From CF-13 sp035279665 (GTDB taxonomy: Bacteria; Chloroflexota; Dormibacteria; CF-121), in contig DATEHI010000152.1 of the NCBI GenBank assembly GCA_035279665.1, positions 62,001 through 126,000 on the forward strand: 64,000 nucleotides of DNA, given 5' to 3'. Position numbers and translations under genes: made by a program. Below are positions 1 through 8,760 of this stretch, piece by piece (positions within the stretch are counted from its first letter, which is position 1; every line of letters starts with the position of its first letter). Under the pieces are notes generated by a model. That model saw nothing but the letters and a program-made list of their open reading frames with translations. It was not told the origin of the DNA and ran no database searches.

Positions 1-3000
1 TACCCGGCCATCAAGCAGACCTTCAACCTGGTGCCTGCACTGGTGACGCAGATCCAGGACTACGTCGACGGCGGTTTCCAGGACGTCTACCTGGACCTCG
101 CCCGCCGTCCGGTCTCGACGCTCAGCGGTGACGAGCGTGCCTTTATCGCGCGCTGGATGAGCGAGTCGAGCCAGATCCGGCGCGTCCGCCAGTATCCGCG
201 CTACCTGGAACTCGTGCGAAAGCGGGAGCAGGCCTGGTCGCGCGCGTCCAACGACGGCATGGCGACGCTCTTCTCCGACGAGGAGCTGCGCGATCTGCTC
301 GTGTGGTTCAACCTCTCATGGATCGGCCCCGAGGTGATGGAGCGCGACCCCGAGATTGCCGAACTGGTCCGCAAGGGCCGGCTCTTTTCTGACGCCGACA
401 TCGAGCCGGTGCTGCGGGTCCAGTTGGCGTTGCTCCGCAATGTGCTGCCCAAATACCGTGAGCTGCAGGAGCGCGGGCAGGCGGAGCTGATCACCAGCCC
501 CTCCTACCATCCCATCCTGCCGCTGATCGCGGACCTTGGCATTGCGCGCGTAGCACGACCCGACCTGGCGATGCCGCGGCGGCCGTTCAAGCATCTCGAC
601 GACGCGGCCGAGCAGCTACGCCTCGGCATCGAGACGCATACACGGTACTTCGGCCGCCGCCCGCGCGGGCTCTGGCCACCCGAGGCCGCCATCTCCGATG
701 ACGCCGTGCGGTTGGCGGCCGATCATGCACTCGAATGGATGCTCAGTGACGAGGGCGTCCTCTCTCGATCACTCCCGAGTCCGATCACGCGGGATGCGCA
801 GGGGCAGGTGATGCAGGCCGGCTTGCTCTACCAGCCCTACCGCGTGCAGGGCAACGGCCCGCCGATTCATCTCCTCTTCCGCGACGCCCGGCTCTCGAAC
901 GCGATTGGCTTCGAGTGCCAGAACTTGCCGGCCGATCAGGCAGCCACGGACCTCGTCGACCGGCTTCGCGCCATTCAGCAGCAGCAGGAGGACACGCCCT
1001 TCCTGGCCGTGATCGCCCTGGACGGCGAAAACTGCTGGGATTCGTATGAGGCCAACGGCAACCCCTTCCTCCAGTCGCTTTACCGCCGGCTGATGCATGA
1101 GCCGCAGCTGAAAGCGGTGACGGTTTCGGAATTTCTCGGGACCTTTCCCGCCGATGGCTCGCTGTCCCGCATTCATCCCGGCTCCTGGATCAACGCGAAC
1201 TTCGATACCTGGGTCGGCGACGAGGCGCACAACGTGGCCTGGGACCTGCTGGCCGAGGCGCGGGATTTTCTCAGCGCGCGTGAGCGAGAGGCGGATGAGC
1301 CCGAGTCGCTCGCGTCGGCGCGCCGCGAAGCGCTCATCGCCGAGGGAAGCGACTGGTTCTGGTGGTTTGGCCGATCGCACGACTCGGGGATGGACCAGAT
1401 CTGGGATAGCCTCTTCAGGCTCCATCTTCGCAACATCTATATGTCGCTGCGGCGGCCGCCCCCGGCCAGCCTCTATAAGCCGATCGCCAGGGAAGCCGCG
1501 GGATCGGCCTCGAAGCGGCCCGATCGCAAGATCACGCCCAAGCTCAACGGCCAGGCGGATGAGGCAGAGTGGGAGGCGGGCGGATACGTGGATGTCAGCG
1601 CGCTCTTCGGCGCGATGCATCCCCCCAGGGGGGCCGTGCGGCGGATCTGGTTCGGTCACGACGATCACAACCTCTACTTGCGATTCGATTTGCTCCCCGC
1701 CGATCGGCCGCGAGCGGTCGAGCTCGAGATCTTCTTTTCCGGCAGCCCGACGAAGCGGAGCGACGGCAACTTCGGTTTTGATCCTGCGTTGCGCTTGACG
1801 GCGCGGCCCAGCGGTTCAGACCTCGAGTTGGAGTTGCGCGGGGTGGCGGCTGATGCGCTCCTCGGACAGCCGCGCTGGGCCGGCCGAGCCATGGGCGGTG
1901 AGGCGGTCGCCTTTGCCGTGCCCTTCGACGCGCTCGGGCACGACCCGGGCGAGACGGTCGAAATGGTGGCGGTCGCCCACGAGGGGGGCAAAGCCGTCGA
2001 ACAGCTCCCTCCCACCGGCTCGATCCCGGTGCGGGTGCCGGGCGACGTCTTTTCTGGACGCCACCAGCAACCGCTGAAGATCTTGCTGGTCGCGGCCGAG
2101 GTCGCGCCCTTCGCCAAGGTGGGCGGCCTGGCCGATGTGGCCGGCGCGCTGCCCAAGGCGCTCAAGGCGATGGGTCACGACGTCCGCGTCGTCATGCCTC
2201 GCTACGGCAGCATCGAGGTCGAGAAGTACGGATTGCGACGCATCGTCAGCAATCTCGGGGTCCCGCTGGCGCACCAACCGGTCAATGCGGACGTCATGGA
2301 GGGACGGATCGCCGGCGAGGTGCCGATCTACTTCATCGAGAACCATCAATTCTTTGGTCGCGACGGCATGTACGGCTTCTGGGACGACGACGCGCGTTTC
2401 ATTTATTTCAGCCGGGCCGCGCTCGAGATGCTGCGGCCGCTGGACTTTCGCCCCGACGTGATCCATGTCAATGACTGGCACACAGCGGTGCTTCCCAACA
2501 TGCTGGCTCGGCTCTACAGCGCTGATCCCTTCTACGCCGACATCGCCACGGTGCTCACCATTCACAACCTCGCCTTCCAGGGCGTCTTCGGTTACGGCGC
2601 ACTGCACCTGGCGGACCTGGAGCAATGGGGCCTGATCAAGCCCGGGATGCCCGGACTCGACGACATCGTCAACCTCCTCGGCCGTGGGCTCTATTTCGCC
2701 GACGTCGTCAACACCGTCAGCCATCGTTATGCGCAAGAGATCCTGACGCCCGAGTACGGCGAGAAGATGGACCCGCTGCTGAGCGTCTTTCGCAACAAGC
2801 TGCACGGGATCATCAATGGCATCGACTACGACGTCTTCAACCCCTCGACCGACGCCTCGCTGGCCACCCTATACGACATCGGCAGCATCGAAAAGAAGGT
2901 GGAGAACAAACTTGCGCTGCAGGAGGAAGTCGGACTCCCGCAGGACCCGGGGATCCCGGTGATCGGCCTGATCTCTCGGCTGTACGACCAGAAAGGCCTC

Positions 3001-3561
3001 GACCTGATCGCCAACATCATGTGGGGGCTGATGCGGCTCAACCTGCAGCTCGTGGTGCTTGGTGCCGGCGATGCCCGATACGAGGAAATGTTCCGGGCCA
3101 ACGCGCGCGACAACCCGCGGAAGGTCTCCGCCACCATCGGGTTCAAACCGGTGCTGGCACAGCATATCTACGCCGGCTCGGATATGTTCCTGATGCCGTC
3201 GCGGTTCGAGCCGTGCGGCCTCGGCCAGCTGATCAGCCTTCGCTACGGAACCATCCCCATCGTGCGGGCCACCGGCGGCCTGGCCGACACCATCGACGAC
3301 TGGGACCCGGTGGGGCAGACGGGCAATGGCTTCGTCTTCACCGCCTACGACCACTGGGACCTGTTCGCCCAGGTCGTCCGGGCGCTGGAAACCTTCCGTC
3401 AGCGGTCGCTCTGGCGGCGGCTGCAAGCCAATGCGATGTCGACTGACGTCAGCTGGGCCAACTCCGCGGAAAAATACGTGGGTCTCTACCGGGCGGCGAT
3501 GGGAAATCACGCTGATTCACGGGAGTATTCCGCGGCTGCCGCCGACCCCAACAGCTGGTAA
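1..3561 (+). CDS. GH57 glucanotransferase-like / beta-sandwich / glycogen synthase (GT5) fusion, 5'-truncated
   Basis: The reading frame is open from base 1 (Y-P-A-I-K-Q-T-F-N-L), so the true start lies upstream; the GTG at 31 is internal. Three parts are visible, numbered from base 31. Residues 1 to about 480 are a GH57 domain with the WPPE and LDGEN motifs. Residues about 495-680 resemble a DOMON/CBM9-like carbohydrate-binding beta-sandwich (PKLNGQADEAEWE). From about 685 comes a complete GT5 glycogen synthase with the ADP-glucose-binding KVGGLADV and the C-terminal EPCGLGQL motif. GT5 enzymes extend alpha-1,4-glucan from ADP-glucose; GH57 enzymes cleave or transfer alpha-glucan. The fusion suggests coupled building and remodelling of cytosolic glycogen. 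The gene ends 167 bp before the peptide transporter and appears unrelated to it. Confidence 0.93.
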   Translation, partial: YPAIKQTFNLVPALVTQIQDYVDGGFQDVYLDLARRPVSTLSGDERAFIARWMSESSQIRRVRQYPRYLELVRKREQAWSRASNDGMATLFSDEELRDLLVWFNLSWIGPEVMERDPEIAELVRKGRLFSDADIEPVLRVQLALLRNVLPKYRELQERGQAELITSPSYHPILPLIADLGIARVARPDLAMPRRPFKHLDDAAEQLRLGIETHTRYFGRRPRGLWPPEAAISDDAVRLAADHALEWMLSDEGVLSRSLPSPITRDAQGQVMQAGLLYQPYRVQGNGPPIHLLFRDARLSNAIGFECQNLPADQAATDLVDRLRAIQQQQEDTPFLAVIALDGENCWDSYEANGNPFLQSLYRRLMHEPQLKAVTVSEFLGTFPADGSLSRIHPGSWINANFDTWVGDEAHNVAWDLLAEARDFLSAREREADEPESLASARREALIAEGSDWFWWFGRSHDSGMDQIWDSLFRLHLRNIYMSLRRPPPASLYKPIAREAAGSASKRPDRKITPKLNGQADEAEWEAGGYVDVSALFGAMHPPRGAVRRIWFGHDDHNLYLRFDLLPADRPRAVELEIFFSGSPTKRSDGNFGFDPALRLTARPSGSDLELELRGVAADALLGQPRWAGRAMGGEAVAFAVPFDALGHDPGETVEMVAVAHEGGKAVEQLPPTGSIPVRVPGDVFSGRHQQPLKILLVAAEVAPFAKVGGLADVAGALPKALKAMGHDVRVVMPRYGSIEVEKYGLRRIVSNLGVPLAHQPVNADVMEGRIAGEVPIYFIENHQFFGRDGMYGFWDDDARFIYFSRAALEMLRPLDFRPDVIHVNDWHTAVLPNMLARLYSADPFYADIATVLTIHNLAFQGVFGYGALHLADLEQWGLIKPGMPGLDDIVNLLGRGLYFADVVNTVSHRYAQEILTPEYGEKMDPLLSVFRNKLHGIINGIDYDVFNPSTDASLATLYDIGSIEKKVENKLALQEEVGLPQDPGIPVIGLISRLYDQKGLDLIANIMWGLMRLNLQLVVLGAGDARYEEMFRANARDNPRKVSATIGFKPVLAQHIYAGSDMFLMPSRFEPCGLGQLISLRYGTIPIVRATGGLADTIDDWDPVGQTGNGFVFTAYDHWDLFAQVVRALETFRQRSLWRRLQANAMSTDVSWANSAEKYVGLYRAAMGNHADSREYSAAAADPNSW

Positions 3562-3582
3562 GAACGGGGCTCCGACGGCCCA

Positions 3583-3627
3583 GAAAAAGGCTGTTGGTCT
3601 AATAGAGGTTAATATTTGGGGCCTTTT
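3583..3627 (+). terminator. Possible terminator after the glycogen synthase fusion
   Basis: An AAAAGGC segment is repeated in inverted form as GCCTTTT about 30 nt later, and T-rich sequence follows. The loop is long and AT-rich, so this is a weak call. It is the only terminator-like structure in the 167-bp gap before the peptide-binding protein. Confidence 0.35.
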
Positions 3628-3728
3628 CTTTACGAACTGACACCGGTTGATGCATGATTACGGCGATTCGGCGCTAGAAAGCAACGCTGGACCACTCATC
3701 TTTGCCTGGAAGGGAGGTAATCGCGTAT

Positions 3729-5585
3729 ATGGATCAATCTATCGGCAAGTTGCGATGGTTGCGCGCTTCGACGCTCATCGCTGGGGTCGCTGTTCTTGTT
3801 TCCGCCTGCGGTAGCTCGACCAGTGGGACTCAGACGAAGGAGACACTGGCGTCGAGCTACAACCCCGTCAACGGCGCCAAGGGAGGGCAGCTGATCTTCT
3901 CGGATTGGGAGCCCGTCCAGGACCTGAACCTGATCTCGAGCTCGGCCCAGACCACGCTGCAGGTGGCCGCCGGACCCATCTGGTCGATGTTGTGGGGGTT
4001 CGATTCGCAGAACAAGCCGATCCCCGACCTGGTCACTGACGTGCCGACCACCGACAACGGCATGGTCAAGAAGATCGACGCGACCCACATGGACATCACG
4101 ATCAAGCTGAAGTCCGGCTTGAAGTGGTCCGACGGCTCGCCACTAACGAGCGCCGACGTCAAGTTCACCACCGACGCGTACTGCAATCCGGATGTCGGGG
4201 CGTCGAGCCAGCTCGGCTACGACCACATCGCGTCGCAGGAGGTCAAGGACACCACGACGCTCATCTGGCACCTCGGCCCCAACAAGAGTGGTACCTGCGG
4301 GCTGTCGTCTGACCTGACGAGCGGCATCTACTCGCCGTACATCGCCACCTTCGCGACAACGTATATCGTGCCCCAGGCGGCGCTGTCGAGCATCCAGCCC
4401 AAGAACTGGGCGACCTCCGACTACTTCACGAAGAAGCCGAACCCGACCAGCGGTCCCTACATGGTCCAGGACTTTGCGCCAGGTCCCGCGGCGATCGTCA
4501 CGCTGGTTCCGAACCCGAACTACGCGGCGGGACGGAGTGGGGCCAAGTTCTTCGGCCACGCGCCCTATCTGAACAAGCTGACTTACAAAATCTACGGCGA
4601 CAAGTCCTCGCAGATCGCGGGGATCAAAGCGGGTGACACCGACCTTGGCCTCGACCTGATCGCCAAGGACCTCCCCTCGCTGCAGGGGTGGACCGGCGGC
4701 AAGTCGGTTTACGCGAACGGGTTGCTCAACGAGGGGATCTACTTCAACCTCGGGAACAACGAAACCGGCTGCAAGGCGCAACAGTACGCCGCAAGCTGCG
4801 GCAAGGCGACCCCGTGGAAGGATGACAAGCTGGTTCGCCAGGCGATCTGGCTCTCCTCCGACCTGACGTCGATGAACACGCAGTTGGTGGGCGGAATTGG
4901 CAAGCCCATGAACACCTTCCTTCCGTCGACGCTGTCACCGTTCTACGACACGAGCGTTCCGGCCTTCACCCGCAACGTGAGCAAGGCGAACTCGCTCCTC
5001 GACCAGGATGGGTGGACCAAGGCGGCTGACGGCACCCGCAGCAAGGGCGGCGTCAAGCTGGCCTGGACGCTGAGCACCACCTCCGGCAACCCGCAGCGGG
5101 CGGCCGAGGAAGAGCTCCTGATCAGCAACTGGAAGGACATCGGCGCCACCGTGACGACCAAGAACTGGCCCGCTGGCCAATTCTTCGACAGCTTCACGGG
5201 CGGCGGGGTCAACGCCACCGGCCAGTACGACATGTCGCTCTACGCCAACAGCTTCGCGCCGGATCCGGACTCCTGGGCGTCCCTCGCCCTTCCGGGTCAG
5301 ATTCCAACCGCCGCGAACCCCTCTGGCGCGAACTGGGACCGGATGAACGATCCCAAGCTGACCGACCTCCTGACCCAGGGTGAGAACACGATCGACGTCA
5401 ACGCGCGCGTCTCGCTCTACAAGCAAGCGCAAACCGAGTGGGCCGATTACGTGGGCTACTTCGGGCTCTACGAGCGGCCTGACGTGTTCGGAGTTGGCAA
5501 CAACTTCGGCAACTTCTTCCCGACGGCGAATACCTGCGTTTCGACCTGCAACGCCCCAGACTGGTTCCGGAAGGGGGCGTCCTAA
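3729..5585 (+). CDS. Oligopeptide ABC transporter substrate-binding lipoprotein (SBP_bac_5 family)
   Basis: A 618-residue extracytoplasmic solute-binding protein of the OppA/DppA family, delivering peptides or similar solutes to the adjoining permeases. The N-terminus has a basic start, a hydrophobic stretch and the lipobox V-S-A-C, so it should be a membrane-anchored lipoprotein. Family features include WSDGSPLTSADVKF near residue 130 and W-x-P-x-P-D-S-W-A near the C-terminus. The ATG at 3729 is chosen because GGAGGTAA (3713-3720) sits 8 nt upstream; an in-frame TTG at 3702 would overlap that site. A strong hairpin follows the stop codon, then the permease genes. The exact substrate cannot be read from the sequence. 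Confidence 0.93.
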   Translation: MDQSIGKLRWLRASTLIAGVAVLVSACGSSTSGTQTKETLASSYNPVNGAKGGQLIFSDWEPVQDLNLISSSAQTTLQVAAGPIWSMLWGFDSQNKPIPDLVTDVPTTDNGMVKKIDATHMDITIKLKSGLKWSDGSPLTSADVKFTTDAYCNPDVGASSQLGYDHIASQEVKDTTTLIWHLGPNKSGTCGLSSDLTSGIYSPYIATFATTYIVPQAALSSIQPKNWATSDYFTKKPNPTSGPYMVQDFAPGPAAIVTLVPNPNYAAGRSGAKFFGHAPYLNKLTYKIYGDKSSQIAGIKAGDTDLGLDLIAKDLPSLQGWTGGKSVYANGLLNEGIYFNLGNNETGCKAQQYAASCGKATPWKDDKLVRQAIWLSSDLTSMNTQLVGGIGKPMNTFLPSTLSPFYDTSVPAFTRNVSKANSLLDQDGWTKAADGTRSKGGVKLAWTLSTTSGNPQRAAEEELLISNWKDIGATVTTKNWPAGQFFDSFTGGGVNATGQYDMSLYANSFAPDPDSWASLALPGQIPTAANPSGANWDRMNDPKLTDLLTQGENTIDVNARVSLYKQAQTEWADYVGYFGLYERPDVFGVGNNFGNFFPTANTCVSTCNAPDWFRKGAS

Positions 5586-5605
5586 ACGACTGACTTCGAC
5601 CCGAA

Positions 5606-5637
5606 GGTTGAGAGCGGCCAGCGGGCCGCTCTCAACC
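5606..5637 (+). terminator. Perfect 14-bp stem-loop between binding protein and permeases
   Basis: GGTTGAGAGCGGCC is followed by loop AGCG and the exact reverse complement. Only a short mixed pyrimidine-rich stretch (CGTTCATTTCC) follows. It may act as a partial terminator or as an mRNA 3'-end stabiliser, so that more binding protein than permease is made, as is common in solute-binding operons. Confidence 0.75.
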
Positions 5638-5698
5638 CGTTCATTTCCTAGGCGCCGCCGGCGAGAGTAGAATCCAGCAAGGGTAGGATCCAGGCCAC

Positions 5699-6706
5699 AT
5701 GATTGGGTTTATCGGGCGCCGCGTCCTTCAGTCGATCCCGACCCTCATCCTGATCTCGTTGCTCCTCTTCTTCGGGATGCAGGCGGTGCCGGGCGGCCCG
5801 CTGTCGGCCTTCGCCTTCCGTCCCGGAATGAGCAACGCCGCCCGGCAGGCCATCATCCACCAGTGGGGCCTCGACCAACCCGTCTACGTTCAGTACGTGC
5901 AGTGGGTGAAGTCGATGCTGACCGGCAATTGGCAGTTCTCGTTCTTCATGCACCGCTCCGTACGCGAGGTGATCTTCCAGCGGCTGCCCGCCACCCTCAT
6001 CCTGATGGTGACCGCCTACCTCATCCAGCAGTTGATCGCGCTGCCCGCCGGGATCATCGCGGCGTTGCGGCGCTACTCGTTCTTCGACCAGGCGGTGACC
6101 TTCTTCTCCTACGTCGGTTACTCGATGCCCACCTTCTGGCTCGGGCTCATGCTGCTGCTGATCTTCGCCGTCTTCATTCCCATCCTGCCGGTCGCCGGCA
6201 TCATCGACATCCGCCTCGCGGGGGCGCCCTTCCTGACGGCTGATTACAACGCCTGGTTCGGCCAGCATCCGATCGCCGGCATCCTGGACATTTTGTCGCA
6301 CATCATTCTGCCCGCCACAACGATCGCGATCGTCGGCATCGCCGGGGACTCGCGCTTCATGCGCTCCTCGATGCTCGACGCGATCCACCAGGACTATGTC
6401 CGGACGGCTCGGGCCAAAGGGTTGAGCGAGCGCGTCGTGGTTCTCAAACACGCGCTGCGCAACGCGTTGCTCCCGGTGATCACGAACATCGGGATTGAGC
6501 TACCCCTGCTCTTCTCGGGCGCGGTCGTCACCGAGGCGATTTTCAGCTGGCCCGGGATGGGGCAGTTGTTCTTCCAGGCACTGGAGGCCTTCGACTACCC
6601 GCTCTTGATGGGCATCCTCTCGGTCTCGGCCATCCTGATCGTTCTGTTCAACCTGCTCGCCGACATCGCCTACGCGTACATCGACCCGAGGATTTCCTAT
6701 GCTTGA
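5699..6706 (+). CDS. Peptide ABC transporter permease (DppB/OppB type)
   Basis: A 335-residue inner-membrane permease with about six transmembrane helices, beginning MIGFIGRRVLQSIPTLI as is typical of the family. The cytoplasmic EAA-type loop that contacts the ATPase reads DYVRTARAKGLSERVVV (about residues 228-245). It ends in overlap with the next gene (6699-6706), so the two permeases are probably translationally coupled. It pairs with the downstream permease to form the translocation pore for the binding protein encoded upstream. Confidence 0.94.
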   Translation: MIGFIGRRVLQSIPTLILISLLLFFGMQAVPGGPLSAFAFRPGMSNAARQAIIHQWGLDQPVYVQYVQWVKSMLTGNWQFSFFMHRSVREVIFQRLPATLILMVTAYLIQQLIALPAGIIAALRRYSFFDQAVTFFSYVGYSMPTFWLGLMLLLIFAVFIPILPVAGIIDIRLAGAPFLTADYNAWFGQHPIAGILDILSHIILPATTIAIVGIAGDSRFMRSSMLDAIHQDYVRTARAKGLSERVVVLKHALRNALLPVITNIGIELPLLFSGAVVTEAIFSWPGMGQLFFQALEAFDYPLLMGILSVSAILIVLFNLLADIAYAYIDPRISYA

Positions 6707-7652
6707 CAGCCGGCAGCTCGCCGGCGAGACGCTGATCCCGGTAGGCGCAGGCGTCGAAGACGTCGACTCGGTCGGCGTCAGGCAGTTCAGTTTCCGGGAG
6801 CTCACCGCCCGGCGGTTCATGAACCATCCCACCGCGAAGTGGGCCCTCCTCGCGCTGGGCGTCCTGGTCGTGGCCTGCTATGGTGCGCCGCTCTGGCATT
6901 TATTGTTTCCGAACTACATCCAGGCACCCGACCAGTTCTCGTTGCTCGACGCCGGCACCGGCCCCTCGCTCAAGCACCTGATGGGAACGGATTCCTACAA
7001 CGGCCACGACATCTTCAGCCTGGTGCTCTACGGCGGCCGCTTTTCGATCTTCATTGGTATCGGGTCGATGGTGGTGGCCGTGATCATTGGAGTCGCCTGG
7101 GGGGCGACGGCCGGGTACTTTGGCCATGCCCTGGACGCCGTCCTGATGCGCATCACCGATGTCTTCCTGACGGTCCCCGCCCTCCTGCTCGTGCCGCTGG
7201 CCGCCCGGGTCTTCGGGGAAGCCTCACCCTGGAAGATCGCGCTGATCTTCGGACTGCTGAGCTGGCCCTCGATCTCGCGCATCGTGCGCAGCATGTTTCT
7301 CTCGTTGCGAGAGATGCAGTTCGCTGAGGCGGCGCGGGCCCTGGGTGTCCCGAACGCACGGATCATCTTCCGTCATCTCCTTCCCAACGCGGTTGGGCCG
7401 ATCGTGGTGGCCTTCACCCTGGGGATCGCCAATAACATCGTGCTCGAGGCGTTCGTCAGCTTCCTCGGGTTTGGTATCCAGCCGCCCAACTACTCCTGGG
7501 GCTCGACCCTGGCCGGCGCGCAGGGCGTGCTGGTGCAGGGCAACTGGTGGTGGATCACGTTCCCCGGCCTGGCGGTCGTCGCCACGGTGCTCTGCATCAA
7601 CTTCATCGGCGACGGCCTGCGCGACGCGCTCGACCCGAAGATCATCCGCTAG
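6699..7652 (+). CDS. Peptide ABC transporter permease (DppC/OppC type)
   Basis: A 317-residue permease with a hydrophilic N-terminal segment of about 45 residues and then six predicted helices. The EAA loop reads QFAEAARALGVPNARIIF. The ATG lies inside the last codons of the preceding permease (8-bp overlap). The internal ATG in MNHPTAKWALL is a possible later start, but the overlap favours the first. This completes the plus-strand half of the transporter; the two ATPases lie convergently downstream. Confidence 0.93.
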   Translation: MLDSRQLAGETLIPVGAGVEDVDSVGVRQFSFRELTARRFMNHPTAKWALLALGVLVVACYGAPLWHLLFPNYIQAPDQFSLLDAGTGPSLKHLMGTDSYNGHDIFSLVLYGGRFSIFIGIGSMVVAVIIGVAWGATAGYFGHALDAVLMRITDVFLTVPALLLVPLAARVFGEASPWKIALIFGLLSWPSISRIVRSMFLSLREMQFAEAARALGVPNARIIFRHLLPNAVGPIVVAFTLGIANNIVLEAFVSFLGFGIQPPNYSWGSTLAGAQGVLVQGNWWWITFPGLAVVATVLCINFIGDGLRDALDPKIIR

Positions 7653-7666
7653 CACGGGTGCAGCGT

Positions 7667-7683
7667 CGCTCCGGTCCGGAGCG
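7667..7683. terminator. Hairpin between convergent transporter halves
   Basis: CGCTCCG, loop GTC, CGGAGCG form a 7-bp stem in the 36-bp gap between the + permease and the - ATPase. Its position fits a shared bidirectional terminator, although no clear T-run is present. Confidence 0.45.
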
Positions 7684-7688
7684 GTGGT

Positions 7689-8753
7689 CTAGGCGGTTTC
7701 GCCCGCGAAGTGGCAGGCCGCGAAGTGCCCGGTCCGCCATTCCTTGAGCGGAGGCTCCTCCTCGGCGCAGATTCCGTTCTGCGTCCCCTTGGCGCGAGCC
7801 AGCGGGCAGCGGGTGCGAAAGTGGCAGCCCGAGGGTGGGTTAAAGGGGCTTGGCACATCCCCGGTGAGCTTGATCCGTTCGCGCCGGTTGCCCGGATCCG
7901 GGTTCGGAATGGCCGAAAGCAGCGACTGCGTGTAAGGGTGCAGTGGTCGATCGTAGAGTTCCTGGGAGGCCGCCAGTTCCACGATCTTGCCGAGGTACAT
8001 GACCGCGATCCGATCGCTGATGTAGGCGACGACCGCCAGGTTGTGGGCAACAAAGATGTAGGTCAGGTTGAACTCGTGTCGCAGCTCGACCATCAGGTTG
8101 AGGACCTGCGACTGGATCGAGACGTCGAGGGCCGAGACCGGTTCGTCGGCGACGATCATTTTGGGGTTGAGGGCCAGGGCTCGCGCGATGCCGATCCGCT
8201 GCCGCTGGCCGCCCGAGAATTCATGCGGGTAACGGTTCAGGTACTCGGGCCGGAGCCCGACCTTCATCAGCACCTCACGGACGATGTTCTCGCGGCGTCG
8301 ACGCCGGCGAACCCCATGGACCAGCAGGCCTTCACCGACGATGTCGCCGATCGACATCCTGGGGTTGAGCGAGCCGATCGGGTCCTGGAAGATCATCTGC
8401 AGGTCCGCTCGCACCTTCTTCATCCGGCCCTTCGAGATCTTCGTGATGTCTTTGTCTTCGAACTCGATCGTCCCGGCGGTGGGTTCGATCAGCCGCAGAA
8501 TGGTCCGGCCCAGGGTGGACTTGCCGCACCCGGACTCGCCCACCAACCCCAGCGTCTCGCCCTGCTTGACATCCAGGTCGACGCCGTCGACCGCCTTGAT
8601 GTAGCCGATGGTGCGCTGCAGCAAGCCGCGACGGACCGGAAAGTAGGTGCGCACGCCGCGCACCCGCAGCAAGGGCGGGGCGCCCCCAGGTACCAGCACC
8701 GGACGGACGGTGGTCTCGCCTGGCTTCAGGATCGGGGCGCCGGCAGCGTCCAT
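7689..8753 (-). CDS. Peptide ABC transporter ATP-binding protein (DppF/OppF type)
   Basis: An ATPase of about 354 residues powering peptide import. It has Walker A GESGCGKST, signature FSGGQRQRIG, Walker B MIVADEP and the H-loop in FVAHNLAV. The C-terminal oligopeptide-ATPase extension has the cysteine cluster CHFRTRC...C. The start at 8753 (M-D-A-A-G) lies 7 bp after the stop of the partner ATPase; an upstream in-frame ATG at 8798 would overlap that gene by 38 bp and lacks a ribosome binding site. It is co-transcribed with the DppD-type ATPase. Confidence 0.93.
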   Translation of the reverse strand: MDAAGAPILKPGETTVRPVLVPGGAPPLLRVRGVRTYFPVRRGLLQRTIGYIKAVDGVDLDVKQGETLGLVGESGCGKSTLGRTILRLIEPTAGTIEFEDKDITKISKGRMKKVRADLQMIFQDPIGSLNPRMSIGDIVGEGLLVHGVRRRRRRENIVREVLMKVGLRPEYLNRYPHEFSGGQRQRIGIARALALNPKMIVADEPVSALDVSIQSQVLNLMVELRHEFNLTYIFVAHNLAVVAYISDRIAVMYLGKIVELAASQELYDRPLHPYTQSLLSAIPNPDPGNRRERIKLTGDVPSPFNPPSGCHFRTRCPLARAKGTQNGICAEEEPPLKEWRTGHFAACHFAGETA

Positions 8754-8760
8754 AAGCGAA

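Noticed and set aside
769..1668. Long open frames antisense to the GH57 fusion and in many other places
   Set aside because: High GC produces long shadow frames; these have no start signals or family features and lie fully inside well-supported genes.
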